From: Larkinella punicea
GTDB taxonomy: Bacteria > Bacteroidota > Bacteroidia > Cytophagales > Spirosomataceae
Reading direction: 5' to 3'
DNA length: 64,000 bases
NCBI RefSeq assembly: GCF_003334855.1
Contig: NZ_QOWE01000001.1
Coordinates: 412,655-476,654 of the forward strand
This document shows positions 1 to 8,970 of this stretch, piece after piece; positions within the stretch are counted from its first letter, which is position 1; the number at the start of each line of letters is the position of its first letter. The translations under genes and the position numbers were made by a program. The notes beneath the pieces are model-generated. The model ran no database searches. It had not been told where the DNA came from and saw only the letters and a list, made by a program, of their open reading frames with translations.

Positions 1-682
1 AATCGACGGCTGCCATCGTGGCCCCCGGGCGGTATTTGATCGTCCCGACTTCGGTCTGGGAGTTGATGTGCAGGCCAAAAATGGCGTTGACCTTCGGATT
101 TTCCAGAACCCCTTCTTTCACCATCAACTGCGCGCCCCCTTCTTCGCCAGCCGGTGGCCCTTCTTCGGCGGGTTGAAAAATAAACTTGACGGTTCCTTTC
201 AGGTCGTTTTTAACACTGGCCAGCACTTCGGCCACGCCCATCATAATGGCGACGTGTGAATCATGGCCGCAAGCGTGCATGACGCCGGTTTTCTGACCGT
301 TGAACTCCGTCGTTACCGTGGATTTGAACGGCAGATCGCCCCGCTCGGTCACCGGCAAACCGTCCATGTCCGCCCGCAACGCCACGACCGGCCCCGGTTT
401 GCCGCCTTTCAAAATGCCGACGACCCCGGTTTTGGCCACATTGGTTTTTACCTCGATGCCCAGCGAATGGAGGTGAGCGGCAATCTTGGCGGAGGTTTGC
501 AGTTCGCGATTGCCCAGCTCCGGGTTCTGGTGAATTTCCCGACGCCAGGTGACCACTTTTTTCTCCAGACCATCAGCCAGTTTATTCATCTGATTCTTCA
601 GGGGCGACTGGGCCGGTAACGTAAACGGTGCCAGTGCAAGCGAAAAGACTATTGCACAGACTGTTCTAGTAGAAATCCTCAT
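1..682 (-). CDS. M20-family amidohydrolase/carboxypeptidase, 3' end outside window
   Basis: The first about 227 residues of a secreted zinc metallohydrolase of the M20D amidohydrolase family (hippurate, IAA-amino acid or N-acyl-amino acid hydrolase type). An N-terminal hydrophobic signal ends near ALAPFTLPAQS. Metal-site motifs follow in order: RADMDGLPV near residue 100, HACGHDSH near 133-140 with the metal-binding Cys and His, QPAEEGP, and FGLHI. These are the family hallmarks, so the family call is secure; the substrate cannot be told. The gene reads off the left edge, and the C-terminal dimerisation and catalytic part is not visible. It is divergent from the first susC gene, sharing a roughly 150-bp AT-rich gap. 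The start is the ATG whose complement lies at 680-682, placed just before the signal peptide. Confidence 0.88.
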   Translation of the reverse strand, partial: MRISTRTVCAIVFSLALAPFTLPAQSPLKNQMNKLADGLEKKVVTWRREIHQNPELGNRELQTSAKIAAHLHSLGIEVKTNVAKTGVVGILKGGKPGPVVALRADMDGLPVTERGDLPFKSTVTTEFNGQKTGVMHACGHDSHVAIMMGVAEVLASVKNDLKGTVKFIFQPAEEGPPAGEEGGAQLMVKEGVLENPKVNAIFGLHINSQTEVGTIKYRPGATMAAVD

Positions 683-830
683 ACACTCGTTCTGGTTTAT
701 TTCCTGTTTTGCCGAAAATGCAAGCTAAGTTGTTTTTCTAAGTAATATTTAGAAAAATTTTATCAAAATAGTATTATGCAATCATTTTTTGAACCATTTT
801 TGCGAATAACCTAAACAAATATACAGATTT

Positions 831-3800
831 ATGAAAAAACTATTACCATCCCTATGGGTGTGGTTTGCCTTGTTGTGTCTACCAGCACTGGCACAGGACC
901 GCACCGTTACCGGGAAAATCACTTCATCAGATGACGGCTCCCCACTCCCGGGAGTGAGTGTTCAAATCAAAGGCACCACCCGCGGTGCCAACAGCAACAG
1001 TGACGGCACCTACCGCCTGGGCAACGTCCCGGAAAATGCCCGGCTCGTCTTCAGTTTCATCGGTTTTGCTTCCCAGGAAATCGAAACCGGCAACCGCTCC
1101 ACGATCAACGTCACCCTCCAGGTCGATGCCACCAGCCTCAGCGAAGTGGTGGTGGTCGGGTACGGTACGCAAAGCAAAAAAACCATTACGGGTGCGGTTT
1201 CTTCGGTCAATGGCGAGACCATTGCCAACAAACCCGTTCAGAGTTTCGATCAGGCTTTGCAAGGCCGGGCCGCCGGGGTAAACATCATCACGCCGAACGG
1301 GGTTCTGAACAACGCGCCGGTGATCCGGATTCGCGGGGTTTCGTCCATCAACGGCAGTTCGTCACCGCTGATTGTCATCGACGGCCTGCCCATCAACTCC
1401 AACGACAACGTTTCGGCGGGCGGTTTTACGGTGAACAACCCACTGGGCGACATCAACCCGTCCGACATCGAATCGCTTGAAATCCTGAAAGATGCGTCGG
1501 CAACGGCCATTTATGGTTCTCGCGCGGCCGCAGGCGTCATTCTGATCACCACCAAAAAAGGCAAGGAAGGCCGGGTTCAGGTGACCTACGACGGCTGGGT
1601 TGGCGTTACCAAACCGTTCAAGCTGTTCGACATCCTGGATGCACAGCAGTACATGGATTACAAAAACCTGGCCGCCCGCAACGCCAACCTGCCCGACCAG
1701 TTTTTTCCCACCCTCAATGCCGATGGCAGCGTGGTCAACACCGACTGGTACGACGTGATTTACCGTACCGGAACCGCCCACAACCACAACCTGGGGGTCA
1801 ACGGCGGGACAAAAGACACGAAGTACGCCTTCTCGGTGGGCTACACCGATCAGGAAGGGATGTTGAAACAGAATTCCTTCAGTCGGATGACGGGTCGGAT
1901 GAACATCTCGCACCAATTGAACAAAGCCATTCGGCTCGGTGCCAACATTGCGCTGGCCAACAGCAAAAACCAGGCCCCCAACACCGGTACGACGGGCGCG
2001 TTCAGCACCGGCGGTCTGGGTCGTTTGCCGCTGGTGCTGGCTCCCAACCTGGCCCCCCGCAACCCCGACGGATCGTACAACATCAACCGGGCCGGTAACA
2101 ACATGGGACTTGGCAAAAACCTGGTCGGTGCCGGTGGGTATTACAACCCGCTGCCTGACCTCGAACTCAGCCGGTTTACATCGGAAAACAACCACATACT
2201 CGGCAATATTTTCGCCGATTTCACCCTGCTCAAAGGGCTCACGTTCCGGACCTCCTACGGGATTGACAACACGACCGTCGAAGACATCGACTTCCGGAAC
2301 AGCGTTCACGGTGAAGGCGGAACGGCTGGTGGTCAGGCGTTTAACATCTTCACCAACATTAAACAGTGGAACTGGCAGAACTACCTGACCTATGATCTTC
2401 AGGTGGGAAAAAACAATTTCTCGGTTGTGGGTGGTAACGAAGTCCAGAAGTATACGATCAATCGCTGGGGTGGTGCGCGGCAAGGGCTGTCGGACCCATT
2501 CTTTACGTCTTATCAGGGAAACTTTACGAGCAACCAGCCGCCGGCTGGTAACTTCCAGAGCCAGAATGGTTTGATCTCGTATTTTGCCCGCTTTGATTAC
2601 AATTTCGACCAGAAGTACCTGTTAACCTTCAACTTCCGTCGGGACGGTTATTCGGCCTACGCGGCTGGCCGTAAATACGGCAACTTCCCCGGAGGATCGA
2701 TCGGCTGGCGGGTTTCGGAAGAAAATTTCTGGAAAAATTCAATCGGCAAAGTGGTCAACGAGTTTAAAATCCGGGCCAGTCTGGGCCGCGTCGGAAACGC
2801 CGGCATCAGCGATTTCGGCTCGTTGAGTTTGTTTAACTCCGGGTTATACGGCACCGTGCCTACGTTCTTCTTCTCGCAGGCCGGCAATCCGTCGCTGCGG
2901 TGGGAAAGCAGCACGAGCACCGACATCGGTATCGCGTTTGGCCTGTTCGGCGACCGAATTACGGGTGAACTGACCTATTACAAGAAAGACGTCACCGACC
3001 TCGTTCTGCCCGAACCCCAGGCCCCTTCGCGCGGGATTCCGAACAACTTCATTTTGACGAACATTGGCTCGATGGCCAATACCGGAATTGAGCTGGCGCT
3101 GACATCTTCGAACATTACCAAAGGCAAATTTAACTGGACCACCAGTTTCAATATGTCGACGCTGAAAAACGAAGTGACGGCTTTGGCTAACAACAATGCC
3201 GACATTCTGGCCAATACCGGCGGTCTGGAAAGCTCCAACATCGTGCGGGTCAATGAGTCGATCGGGAGTATTTACGTCATCCGGACCGACGGCGTAAATC
3301 CGGCCAACGGTCGCCGGATTTTTATCAACGCCAACAACGATCGGGTGCAGTATGACCACTCGGCCCCGGCCGCCAGTCGCTGGACTTACGTCGACCGGGA
3401 TGGCAACGCTCCGGCGATTTCCGGTACCGACCGGGTTGTGGTGGGTGCGGCCATACCGAAATGGTACGGCGGTTTGGACAACACCTTCAAGTATGGCAAT
3501 CTGGAATTGGGGGTTTTCCTCCAGTTTTCGGGCGGCAACGTGATATACAACGGAACGAAAGCCGGTTTGCGCGATCAGCGGCCCTGGAACAACGACGTTG
3601 GCGTGCTGAACCACTGGAAACAGGCGGGTGATGTCACCGACGTTCCGCGCCCGGTTCTGAACGACAACATCTCGAACGGTTCGGCCAACCCGATTTCTGA
3701 AAATGTGGAAAAAGGCGATTTCCTGCGGGGACGGAACATCATGCTCGCCTACACGATCAAGAACGATCTGTTGCGGAAAGCCAATCTGTCGTCGATCCGG

Positions 3801-3959
3801 GTGTATGCGCAGGTGCAGAACGCCTTCATCATTACGAACTACACGGGATCTGACCCTGAAATCTCGACCAACCGGAACTCCAACACGGCACCGGGCGTCG
3901 ACCGGAACTCGGTTCCGCAGGCCCGTACGTTCACGGCCGGTTTGAGCCTTAATTTCTAA
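831..3959 (+). CDS. SusC/RagA-family TonB-linked outer membrane protein
   Basis: A 1042-residue TonB-dependent transporter that would import a ligand across the outer membrane with its SusD partner directly downstream. Signal peptide 1-21 (cleavage ALA-QDRTV). A CarboxypepD_reg-like beta-sandwich occupies about 24-100, and the TonB-box region SEVVVVGYG 104-112. The plug follows to about residue 235 and holds the family motif LEILKDASATAIYGSRAA. The remainder is the 22-strand barrel ending in LSLNF with a terminal Phe, typical of Bam-inserted barrels. Length fits the family (about 1000-1100). The SusD-like gene starts 55 bp later. No glycan hydrolase, anti-sigma or sigma gene adjoins, so the cargo (glycan, peptide or other) is unknown. 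Confidence 0.95.
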   Translation: MKKLLPSLWVWFALLCLPALAQDRTVTGKITSSDDGSPLPGVSVQIKGTTRGANSNSDGTYRLGNVPENARLVFSFIGFASQEIETGNRSTINVTLQVDATSLSEVVVVGYGTQSKKTITGAVSSVNGETIANKPVQSFDQALQGRAAGVNIITPNGVLNNAPVIRIRGVSSINGSSSPLIVIDGLPINSNDNVSAGGFTVNNPLGDINPSDIESLEILKDASATAIYGSRAAAGVILITTKKGKEGRVQVTYDGWVGVTKPFKLFDILDAQQYMDYKNLAARNANLPDQFFPTLNADGSVVNTDWYDVIYRTGTAHNHNLGVNGGTKDTKYAFSVGYTDQEGMLKQNSFSRMTGRMNISHQLNKAIRLGANIALANSKNQAPNTGTTGAFSTGGLGRLPLVLAPNLAPRNPDGSYNINRAGNNMGLGKNLVGAGGYYNPLPDLELSRFTSENNHILGNIFADFTLLKGLTFRTSYGIDNTTVEDIDFRNSVHGEGGTAGGQAFNIFTNIKQWNWQNYLTYDLQVGKNNFSVVGGNEVQKYTINRWGGARQGLSDPFFTSYQGNFTSNQPPAGNFQSQNGLISYFARFDYNFDQKYLLTFNFRRDGYSAYAAGRKYGNFPGGSIGWRVSEENFWKNSIGKVVNEFKIRASLGRVGNAGISDFGSLSLFNSGLYGTVPTFFFSQAGNPSLRWESSTSTDIGIAFGLFGDRITGELTYYKKDVTDLVLPEPQAPSRGIPNNFILTNIGSMANTGIELALTSSNITKGKFNWTTSFNMSTLKNEVTALANNNADILANTGGLESSNIVRVNESIGSIYVIRTDGVNPANGRRIFINANNDRVQYDHSAPAASRWTYVDRDGNAPAISGTDRVVVGAAIPKWYGGLDNTFKYGNLELGVFLQFSGGNVIYNGTKAGLRDQRPWNNDVGVLNHWKQAGDVTDVPRPVLNDNISNGSANPISENVEKGDFLRGRNIMLAYTIKNDLLRKANLSSIRVYAQVQNAFIITNYTGSDPEISTNRNSNTAPGVDRNSVPQARTFTAGLSLNF

Positions 3960-4014
3960 TCGATCGTTTGACGTCCTGATTGAACAGCCCTTTAAACGGT
4001 TAACACGACTTTCC

Positions 4015-5505
4015 ATGAAAAATCATACTTCATATTTATTCACCAACCGACGGATGTTTCTGAAAGCTGCGCTACTTTCGGTGTGCCTGCTGCCCGTCGT
4101 AACCTCGTGCAGTGAGGAAGAACTCCTGGAGCCCAAACCCCTGACCAGCCTGGCCGACGTGGAAGCCTTTTCCAACCCCGATCGGGTGCTGGCGCAGGTG
4201 AACGGTCTGTATTCGAGCATTAAAAATGGCCAGTTCCTGGGTGGCCGGTATTTCATTTACGTCGACGTCCGGGGCGAAGAGTTTCTGAATGTGAGCAACA
4301 ACGGCGTAACGGCCCTCCAGACCTGGAACCACACCAACAACTCCGGTTCCAACGAACCCACCAACCTCTGGAACCAGGCGTATCTGGCCATCAACCGGAT
4401 CAATTTGTTTCTGGAAGGCCTGGATGCCAACCCGACGGTGGTCGATGCGGCACTGGCCAGTCAGTACAAAGGTGAAGCCCGGTTTTTGCGGGCACTAGCC
4501 TACCTGTCGATGGTGCAGCTCTACGCACAGCCCTACACGAAGGACAACGGAGCCAGTCTGGGCCTGCCCCTTCGCTTGCAAGGCGAGGTCGGAACGGGCA
4601 ACAATGACCTGGTTCGCAGTACGGTAGCGCAAGTGTACGCCCAGATTCTGGAAGACTTGAATTTTGCCGAACAAAACCTGGCGGCCACCAATGCCTCTGC
4701 GGTTCTGAATACGACGCGCGCTCATAAAAATACCGCCATTGCCCTGAAAACCCGGGCGTATCTGGCGATGGGTCGTTACGCCGATGTAGTGACCGAAGCG
4801 GCCAAGATTGTTTCGGCAACGGCCCCTTACCGGGCGGCAACCGGTGTGGCCCACCAGTTGCAGGCATCGGTTGCGACGGTTTTTACCAATTACACCACGA
4901 CGGAATCCATTCTTTCCATGCCGATGAGCAGCAACGACCTGCCCGGTACGCAAAACGGGCTGGCGAGCTATTACATGCCGATTGTCGGGATTGGTGACTA
5001 CAGCCTGAACCCGAGCGGAATCATCGGCAACGCGGCTTTTACGGCCACCGACGCCCGCCGAACCAGTTTTGTCAAGAACGATTTTACGGGGGATGCGGGC
5101 CGGATTCGGCTCACCAAGTTTCCGACGGGGCCTCAGCATACCGACTATGTTCCGGTAATTCGGTACGCCGAAGTGCTGCTGAACCTGGCCGAAGCCAAAG
5201 CACGGCTGGCTGCAGGGGTCGATGCTGATGCGCTGGCGTTGCTGAACGCCGTTCGGGGTCGGTCGGCACCCACGGCGATTTATACCGCGATGGCCGACAA
5301 GGCCGCGCTGGTCGACGCCATCCTGCTGGAACGCCGGATCGAGTTGTTGGGGGAAGGATTCCGCTCCAACGATTTGCTGCGCCAGAATCTTCCGCTCCCC
5401 GCCAAAGCCAATATTCAGGCCGTGACGGTAGCGGCCTCGGTCTACATCTGGCCGATTCCACAGGGCGAACTGAACGTAAACAAACTGGCCGTGCCAAATC
5501 CGTAA
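4015..5505 (+). CDS. RagB/SusD-family nutrient uptake lipoprotein
   Basis: A 496-residue SusD homologue, the surface lipoprotein that caps the SusC channel and captures its ligand. A hydrophobic N-terminus leads to the lipobox VTSC near residue 32. The body has the SusD TPR-like helices, for example LWNQAYLAINRINLFLEGLD and YKGEARFLRALAYLSMVQLY. The C-terminal SusD motifs are DYVPVIRYAEVLLNLAEAKARL and AILLERRIELLGEGFRSNDLLRQ. It pairs with the upstream susC-like gene and is surely co-transcribed. An internal ATG at 4054 would give a shorter, more conventional lipoprotein signal and is a reasonable alternative start. Ligand unknown. Confidence 0.93.
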   Translation: MKNHTSYLFTNRRMFLKAALLSVCLLPVVTSCSEEELLEPKPLTSLADVEAFSNPDRVLAQVNGLYSSIKNGQFLGGRYFIYVDVRGEEFLNVSNNGVTALQTWNHTNNSGSNEPTNLWNQAYLAINRINLFLEGLDANPTVVDAALASQYKGEARFLRALAYLSMVQLYAQPYTKDNGASLGLPLRLQGEVGTGNNDLVRSTVAQVYAQILEDLNFAEQNLAATNASAVLNTTRAHKNTAIALKTRAYLAMGRYADVVTEAAKIVSATAPYRAATGVAHQLQASVATVFTNYTTTESILSMPMSSNDLPGTQNGLASYYMPIVGIGDYSLNPSGIIGNAAFTATDARRTSFVKNDFTGDAGRIRLTKFPTGPQHTDYVPVIRYAEVLLNLAEAKARLAAGVDADALALLNAVRGRSAPTAIYTAMADKAALVDAILLERRIELLGEGFRSNDLLRQNLPLPAKANIQAVTVAASVYIWPIPQGELNVNKLAVPNP

Positions 5506-5552
5506 CGATAGCGTGAAGTAGCCTGGAAAACCGCACGACGGATTATCTCAAC

Positions 5553-5618
5553 GCCTTCCGGAAAGGGTCGAAACTCGGTAATAACGGGTTAGAATCCTTC
5601 TCCGGAAGGTTTTCTTTT
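5553..5618 (+). terminator. Possible terminator after first susCD pair
   Basis: CCTTCCGGA at 5553-5561 pairs with TCCGGAAGG at 5601-5609, followed by TTTTCTTTT. The stem is 9 bp and perfect, but the loop is long (39 nt), so this is a moderate call. It would separate the first susCD transcription unit from the second. Confidence 0.45.
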
Positions 5619-5748
5619 GATTTTAACACCATTTTGTTCAATTTATCATTATATTGATCCTACTATTATAGCAGTAGTTAGAAAGACAGTGGTCGTAGTT
5701 TACGCGGCTTTCCTGGTGTGTTGGAAAAAAATGTTACTTAACGCACTA

Positions 5749-5784
5749 TTTGGTTTACTTATTGCTGATATAAAAGTACTTTTG
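5749..5784 (+). promoter_or_regulatory. Putative promoter of second susC gene
   Basis: TACTTTTG at 5777-5784 matches the Bacteroidota -7 consensus TAnnTTTG. A TTTG at 5749-5752 could be the -33 element, though the 24-nt spacing is slightly long. The predicted RNA start near 5791 lies upstream of the ATG at 5824 but downstream of the earlier in-frame start at 5617, so it supports 5824. The first susC gene has a similar leader (TGCAATCATTTTTTG at 777-791 versus TGCAACCATTTTTTT). Confidence 0.5.
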
Positions 5785-5823
5785 CAACCATTTTTTTACG
5801 TTCATCCAAACAATAACCTATCT

Positions 5824-8800
5824 ATGAGAAAACGTTTAGCCGGATTCTGGCTAGTGTGCGTGCTTTTTGCCCTGCCCGCGCTAGCCCAGGATCGGACGGT
5901 GACCGGTAAAGTCACCTCATCCGACGACGGCTCCACCCTGCCGGGTGTGAGCATCCAATTGAAAGGTACCAGCCGTGGTACCACCACCGATTCAGACGGA
6001 AACTACAGTCTGACCAACGTTCCGGCCGACGCCCGTTTGGTGTTCAGCTTCATCGGAACCGCCACCCAGGAGATCGTGGTCGGCAACCAATCTACCCTCA
6101 ATGTGCAATTAAAATCCGACGCCAGTCAATTGTCGGAAGTGGTCGTAACGGCTCAGGGGATCGAGCGCGACCGGCGTTCGCTGGGGTATTCGACCCAGGA
6201 CGTTCGGGGTGATGTGCTGGCCCAACGCTCGGAACCCAACGTGCTGAATGCGCTTCAGGGAAAACTGGCCGGGGTGAACATTACCGGAGCCAGTGGTGCG
6301 CCGGGTGCTTCCACCAACATCAACATCCGGGGGATTACGTCGTTCAACGGCAGCAACCAGCCGCTGATCGTGGTCGATGGCATCATTTTCAGCAACGACC
6401 TGAACCAGACCGAAAACACGCTGTTCGGTTCGCAACCCGCCAACCGGCTGGCCGACGTCAACCCCGAAAGCATCGAGTCCATCAACGTGCTGAAAGGACC
6501 GGCGGCTGCGGTATTGTACGGTTCGAGAGCGTCGGCCGGTGCCATTGTCATCACGACCAAAACCGGTCGGAACATGAAGGGAAAAACGGAAGTGACGGTT
6601 AACTCATCGTATAACATCCAGAATGTCTCCGGTCTGGCCAAACTGCAAAACGATTACGGACAGGGAACCCAGAACAACTTCGTCAACACATCCGGCAACT
6701 CCTGGGGTCCGAAATTCGGTGGGCCACTCACGCAGGTTGTGACTTTGCAGGGAGAAACGGTTCCCTACCAGGCCTACCCCAACAACGTAAAGGACTTTTA
6801 TCGTCAGGGGAGCATTCTGCAAAACTCCTTCAACATTGCTTCCGGCGACGAACGGCGCAATTTCATTCTGGCGATTGGTAACACGCTCCAGAACGGGGTT
6901 ATCCCCAACACCAAATTCAACCGGACCAACGTTCAGGTCGGTGGGGAATCACGCCTGAATAATGGCATCAAAGTGAACGGTACGGTCACTTACGTACAAA
7001 CCGTTCAGCAGGGTGTTCCGGGCGGAAACGGCGGTAGTGCCTTCGGTCAGTTAACCCGGATTCCACGCAGCTATGATCTGATTGGCCGCCCTTATCAGAA
7101 CGCCCTGGGCCGGAGTATTTATTACAACCCTACGCAGAACCACCCCCTGTGGAGTGCCTATAACGAAACACTGCAAGGCCAGGTCGACCGGGTTTTCGGC
7201 AATATCCAGATTGGCTATGACGTCACTAAATGGCTGAACGTTTCGTACCGGGCAACCGCCGATACCTACACCGATCGCCGGAAATTCGTTGCCGCCATTG
7301 GCGCAGCGCGTACCCCGGCTGGCGAACTCCGGGAAGATATCTTCTTCCGATCGGAGTTAAACGGAGATTTGATCATCACCGCCCAGAAAGACAACCTGTT
7401 TCTGGAAGGGCTGAACGCCAGTCTGTTGCTGGGAAACAACATCAACCAGCGTAAGACTCAGAATCCAACGATCATCAGCCAGCAATTGACCATTCCGGGA
7501 TTTGAAAACGTCAGCAACGGATCGGTTTTCTCCGCCAGCACCGAGAGCAGCACCATGCGTCGGCTGATGGGGTATTATGGCCAGCTTTCGCTGGGCTACC
7601 AGAACTACCTGTTTCTGGAACTGACCGGTCGGGTCGATAAATCGTCGACCTTGCCCAAAGCCAACAATACCTATTTTTACCCATCGGCAGCCGTCAGTTT
7701 TGTCCCAACGGATGCGTTCAAGCTGAATTCAAACGTGCTTTCTTACGCCAAAGTGCGGGCCAGCATTGCCAGGGTGGGCCGGGATGCTGATCCGTATCTG
7801 CTGAACTCCGTGTTTGAACCGGCAGCTTACGGAAACAATGCCGCCCAAATTACCTTCCCTATTTCCGTCGGAACCGCCAGCTTACCCGGCTTTCGGATCG
7901 ACGACCGGATCGGCAATTCAAGTTTGACGCCGGAATTCGTGCGGTCGTATGAATTCGGGTTGAACCTGGGGCTGTTCCGCAACCGGGCGAGCATTGATCT
8001 GGCGTATTTCGACACCCGCAGTACCAACCAGATTTTCAACGTTTCGGTATCTAACTCAACCGGTTACGACACCCGCACCACCAACGTGGGTTCCATGCGA
8101 AATCGGGGGATCGAACTGGTGTTGAACACGACCCCGGTTCGGTTGGCTAACGGCTTCAAATGGGATCTGATCCTGAACTTTACCCGCATCCGGAACAAAG
8201 TGGAGGAAATTGCCCCGGGCGTTACCCAATCACCGATTACCGGGAATGCGTTCATCGGGATCAACCCGTCCATTGTACTGGGGCAACCCTATGGTGTTAT
8301 TGTTGGAACGGCCAACGCCCGCAGTCCGCAGGGTGAGTATCTGATCAACCCCAACACCGGCCAGTTTGTACCGGGTCTTGCCGGTCAGGTGATTGCCAAT
8401 CCCAATCCGGACTGGACGGCGGGTCTGACGAATAACTTCAGTTACAAAGGGTTATCGCTGTCGGTTTTGTTCGACACCCGTCAGGGTGGAGACCTTTACT
8501 CGTTTAGTGCAGCCGATCTGAGAAGCCAGGGGCACCTGAAAGTCACGGGCATCGATCGGGATCAACCCCGCATTTTGCCGGGTGTCATTGAGGTAACCAA
8601 TACGGATGGTTCGAAGACATACACGCCTAACAACATCCAGATTAGCGCGCAGAATTACTGGGCCGGTCTCGGTGGTCTGGCTTCCGAAGCAGCCGTGTTC
8701 GACGCGACAGTTTACCGGCTGCGTGAAGTCGCCCTGAACTACAGCCTGCCGGGTAGCCTGATTGGCAAAACACCTTTCGGAGCCATTTCGGTGGGAGTTA

Positions 8801-8946
8801 GTGGACGGAACCTGTTCTTCTACGCGCCCAACTTCTTCATGGATCCGGAAGTAAACACGCAGGGTGCCGGTAATATTCAGGGGCTTGATTTGAATGGCGC
8901 ACCCAACACCCGGAATTATGGCGTTAACCTGCGGTTTACCTTTTAA
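5824..8946 (+). CDS. SusC/RagA-family TonB-linked outer membrane protein (second pair)
   Basis: A 1040-residue paralogue of the susC-like gene at 831. Signal peptide MRKRLAGFWLVCVLFALPALA, then QDRTVTGKVTSSDDGS, nearly identical to its paralogue over the CarboxypepD_reg-like domain. TonB-box region LSEVVVTAQG near 103-112, plug with ESINVLKGPAAAVLYGSRASAG, and a barrel ending in RFTF. The frame is open upstream to 5617, but that extension lacks a signal peptide and precedes the promoter, so I start at 5824. The VLKGPAAAVLYG plug and TAQGIERDRR after the TonB box mark a different SusC subfamily from the first pair. Its SusD_2-type partner follows after 24 bp. Confidence 0.94.
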   Translation: MRKRLAGFWLVCVLFALPALAQDRTVTGKVTSSDDGSTLPGVSIQLKGTSRGTTTDSDGNYSLTNVPADARLVFSFIGTATQEIVVGNQSTLNVQLKSDASQLSEVVVTAQGIERDRRSLGYSTQDVRGDVLAQRSEPNVLNALQGKLAGVNITGASGAPGASTNINIRGITSFNGSNQPLIVVDGIIFSNDLNQTENTLFGSQPANRLADVNPESIESINVLKGPAAAVLYGSRASAGAIVITTKTGRNMKGKTEVTVNSSYNIQNVSGLAKLQNDYGQGTQNNFVNTSGNSWGPKFGGPLTQVVTLQGETVPYQAYPNNVKDFYRQGSILQNSFNIASGDERRNFILAIGNTLQNGVIPNTKFNRTNVQVGGESRLNNGIKVNGTVTYVQTVQQGVPGGNGGSAFGQLTRIPRSYDLIGRPYQNALGRSIYYNPTQNHPLWSAYNETLQGQVDRVFGNIQIGYDVTKWLNVSYRATADTYTDRRKFVAAIGAARTPAGELREDIFFRSELNGDLIITAQKDNLFLEGLNASLLLGNNINQRKTQNPTIISQQLTIPGFENVSNGSVFSASTESSTMRRLMGYYGQLSLGYQNYLFLELTGRVDKSSTLPKANNTYFYPSAAVSFVPTDAFKLNSNVLSYAKVRASIARVGRDADPYLLNSVFEPAAYGNNAAQITFPISVGTASLPGFRIDDRIGNSSLTPEFVRSYEFGLNLGLFRNRASIDLAYFDTRSTNQIFNVSVSNSTGYDTRTTNVGSMRNRGIELVLNTTPVRLANGFKWDLILNFTRIRNKVEEIAPGVTQSPITGNAFIGINPSIVLGQPYGVIVGTANARSPQGEYLINPNTGQFVPGLAGQVIANPNPDWTAGLTNNFSYKGLSLSVLFDTRQGGDLYSFSAADLRSQGHLKVTGIDRDQPRILPGVIEVTNTDGSKTYTPNNIQISAQNYWAGLGGLASEAAVFDATVYRLREVALNYSLPGSLIGKTPFGAISVGVSGRNLFFYAPNFFMDPEVNTQGAGNIQGLDLNGAPNTRNYGVNLRFTF

Positions 8947-8970
8947 TTAACCTTCATCATTCTTCCGACA

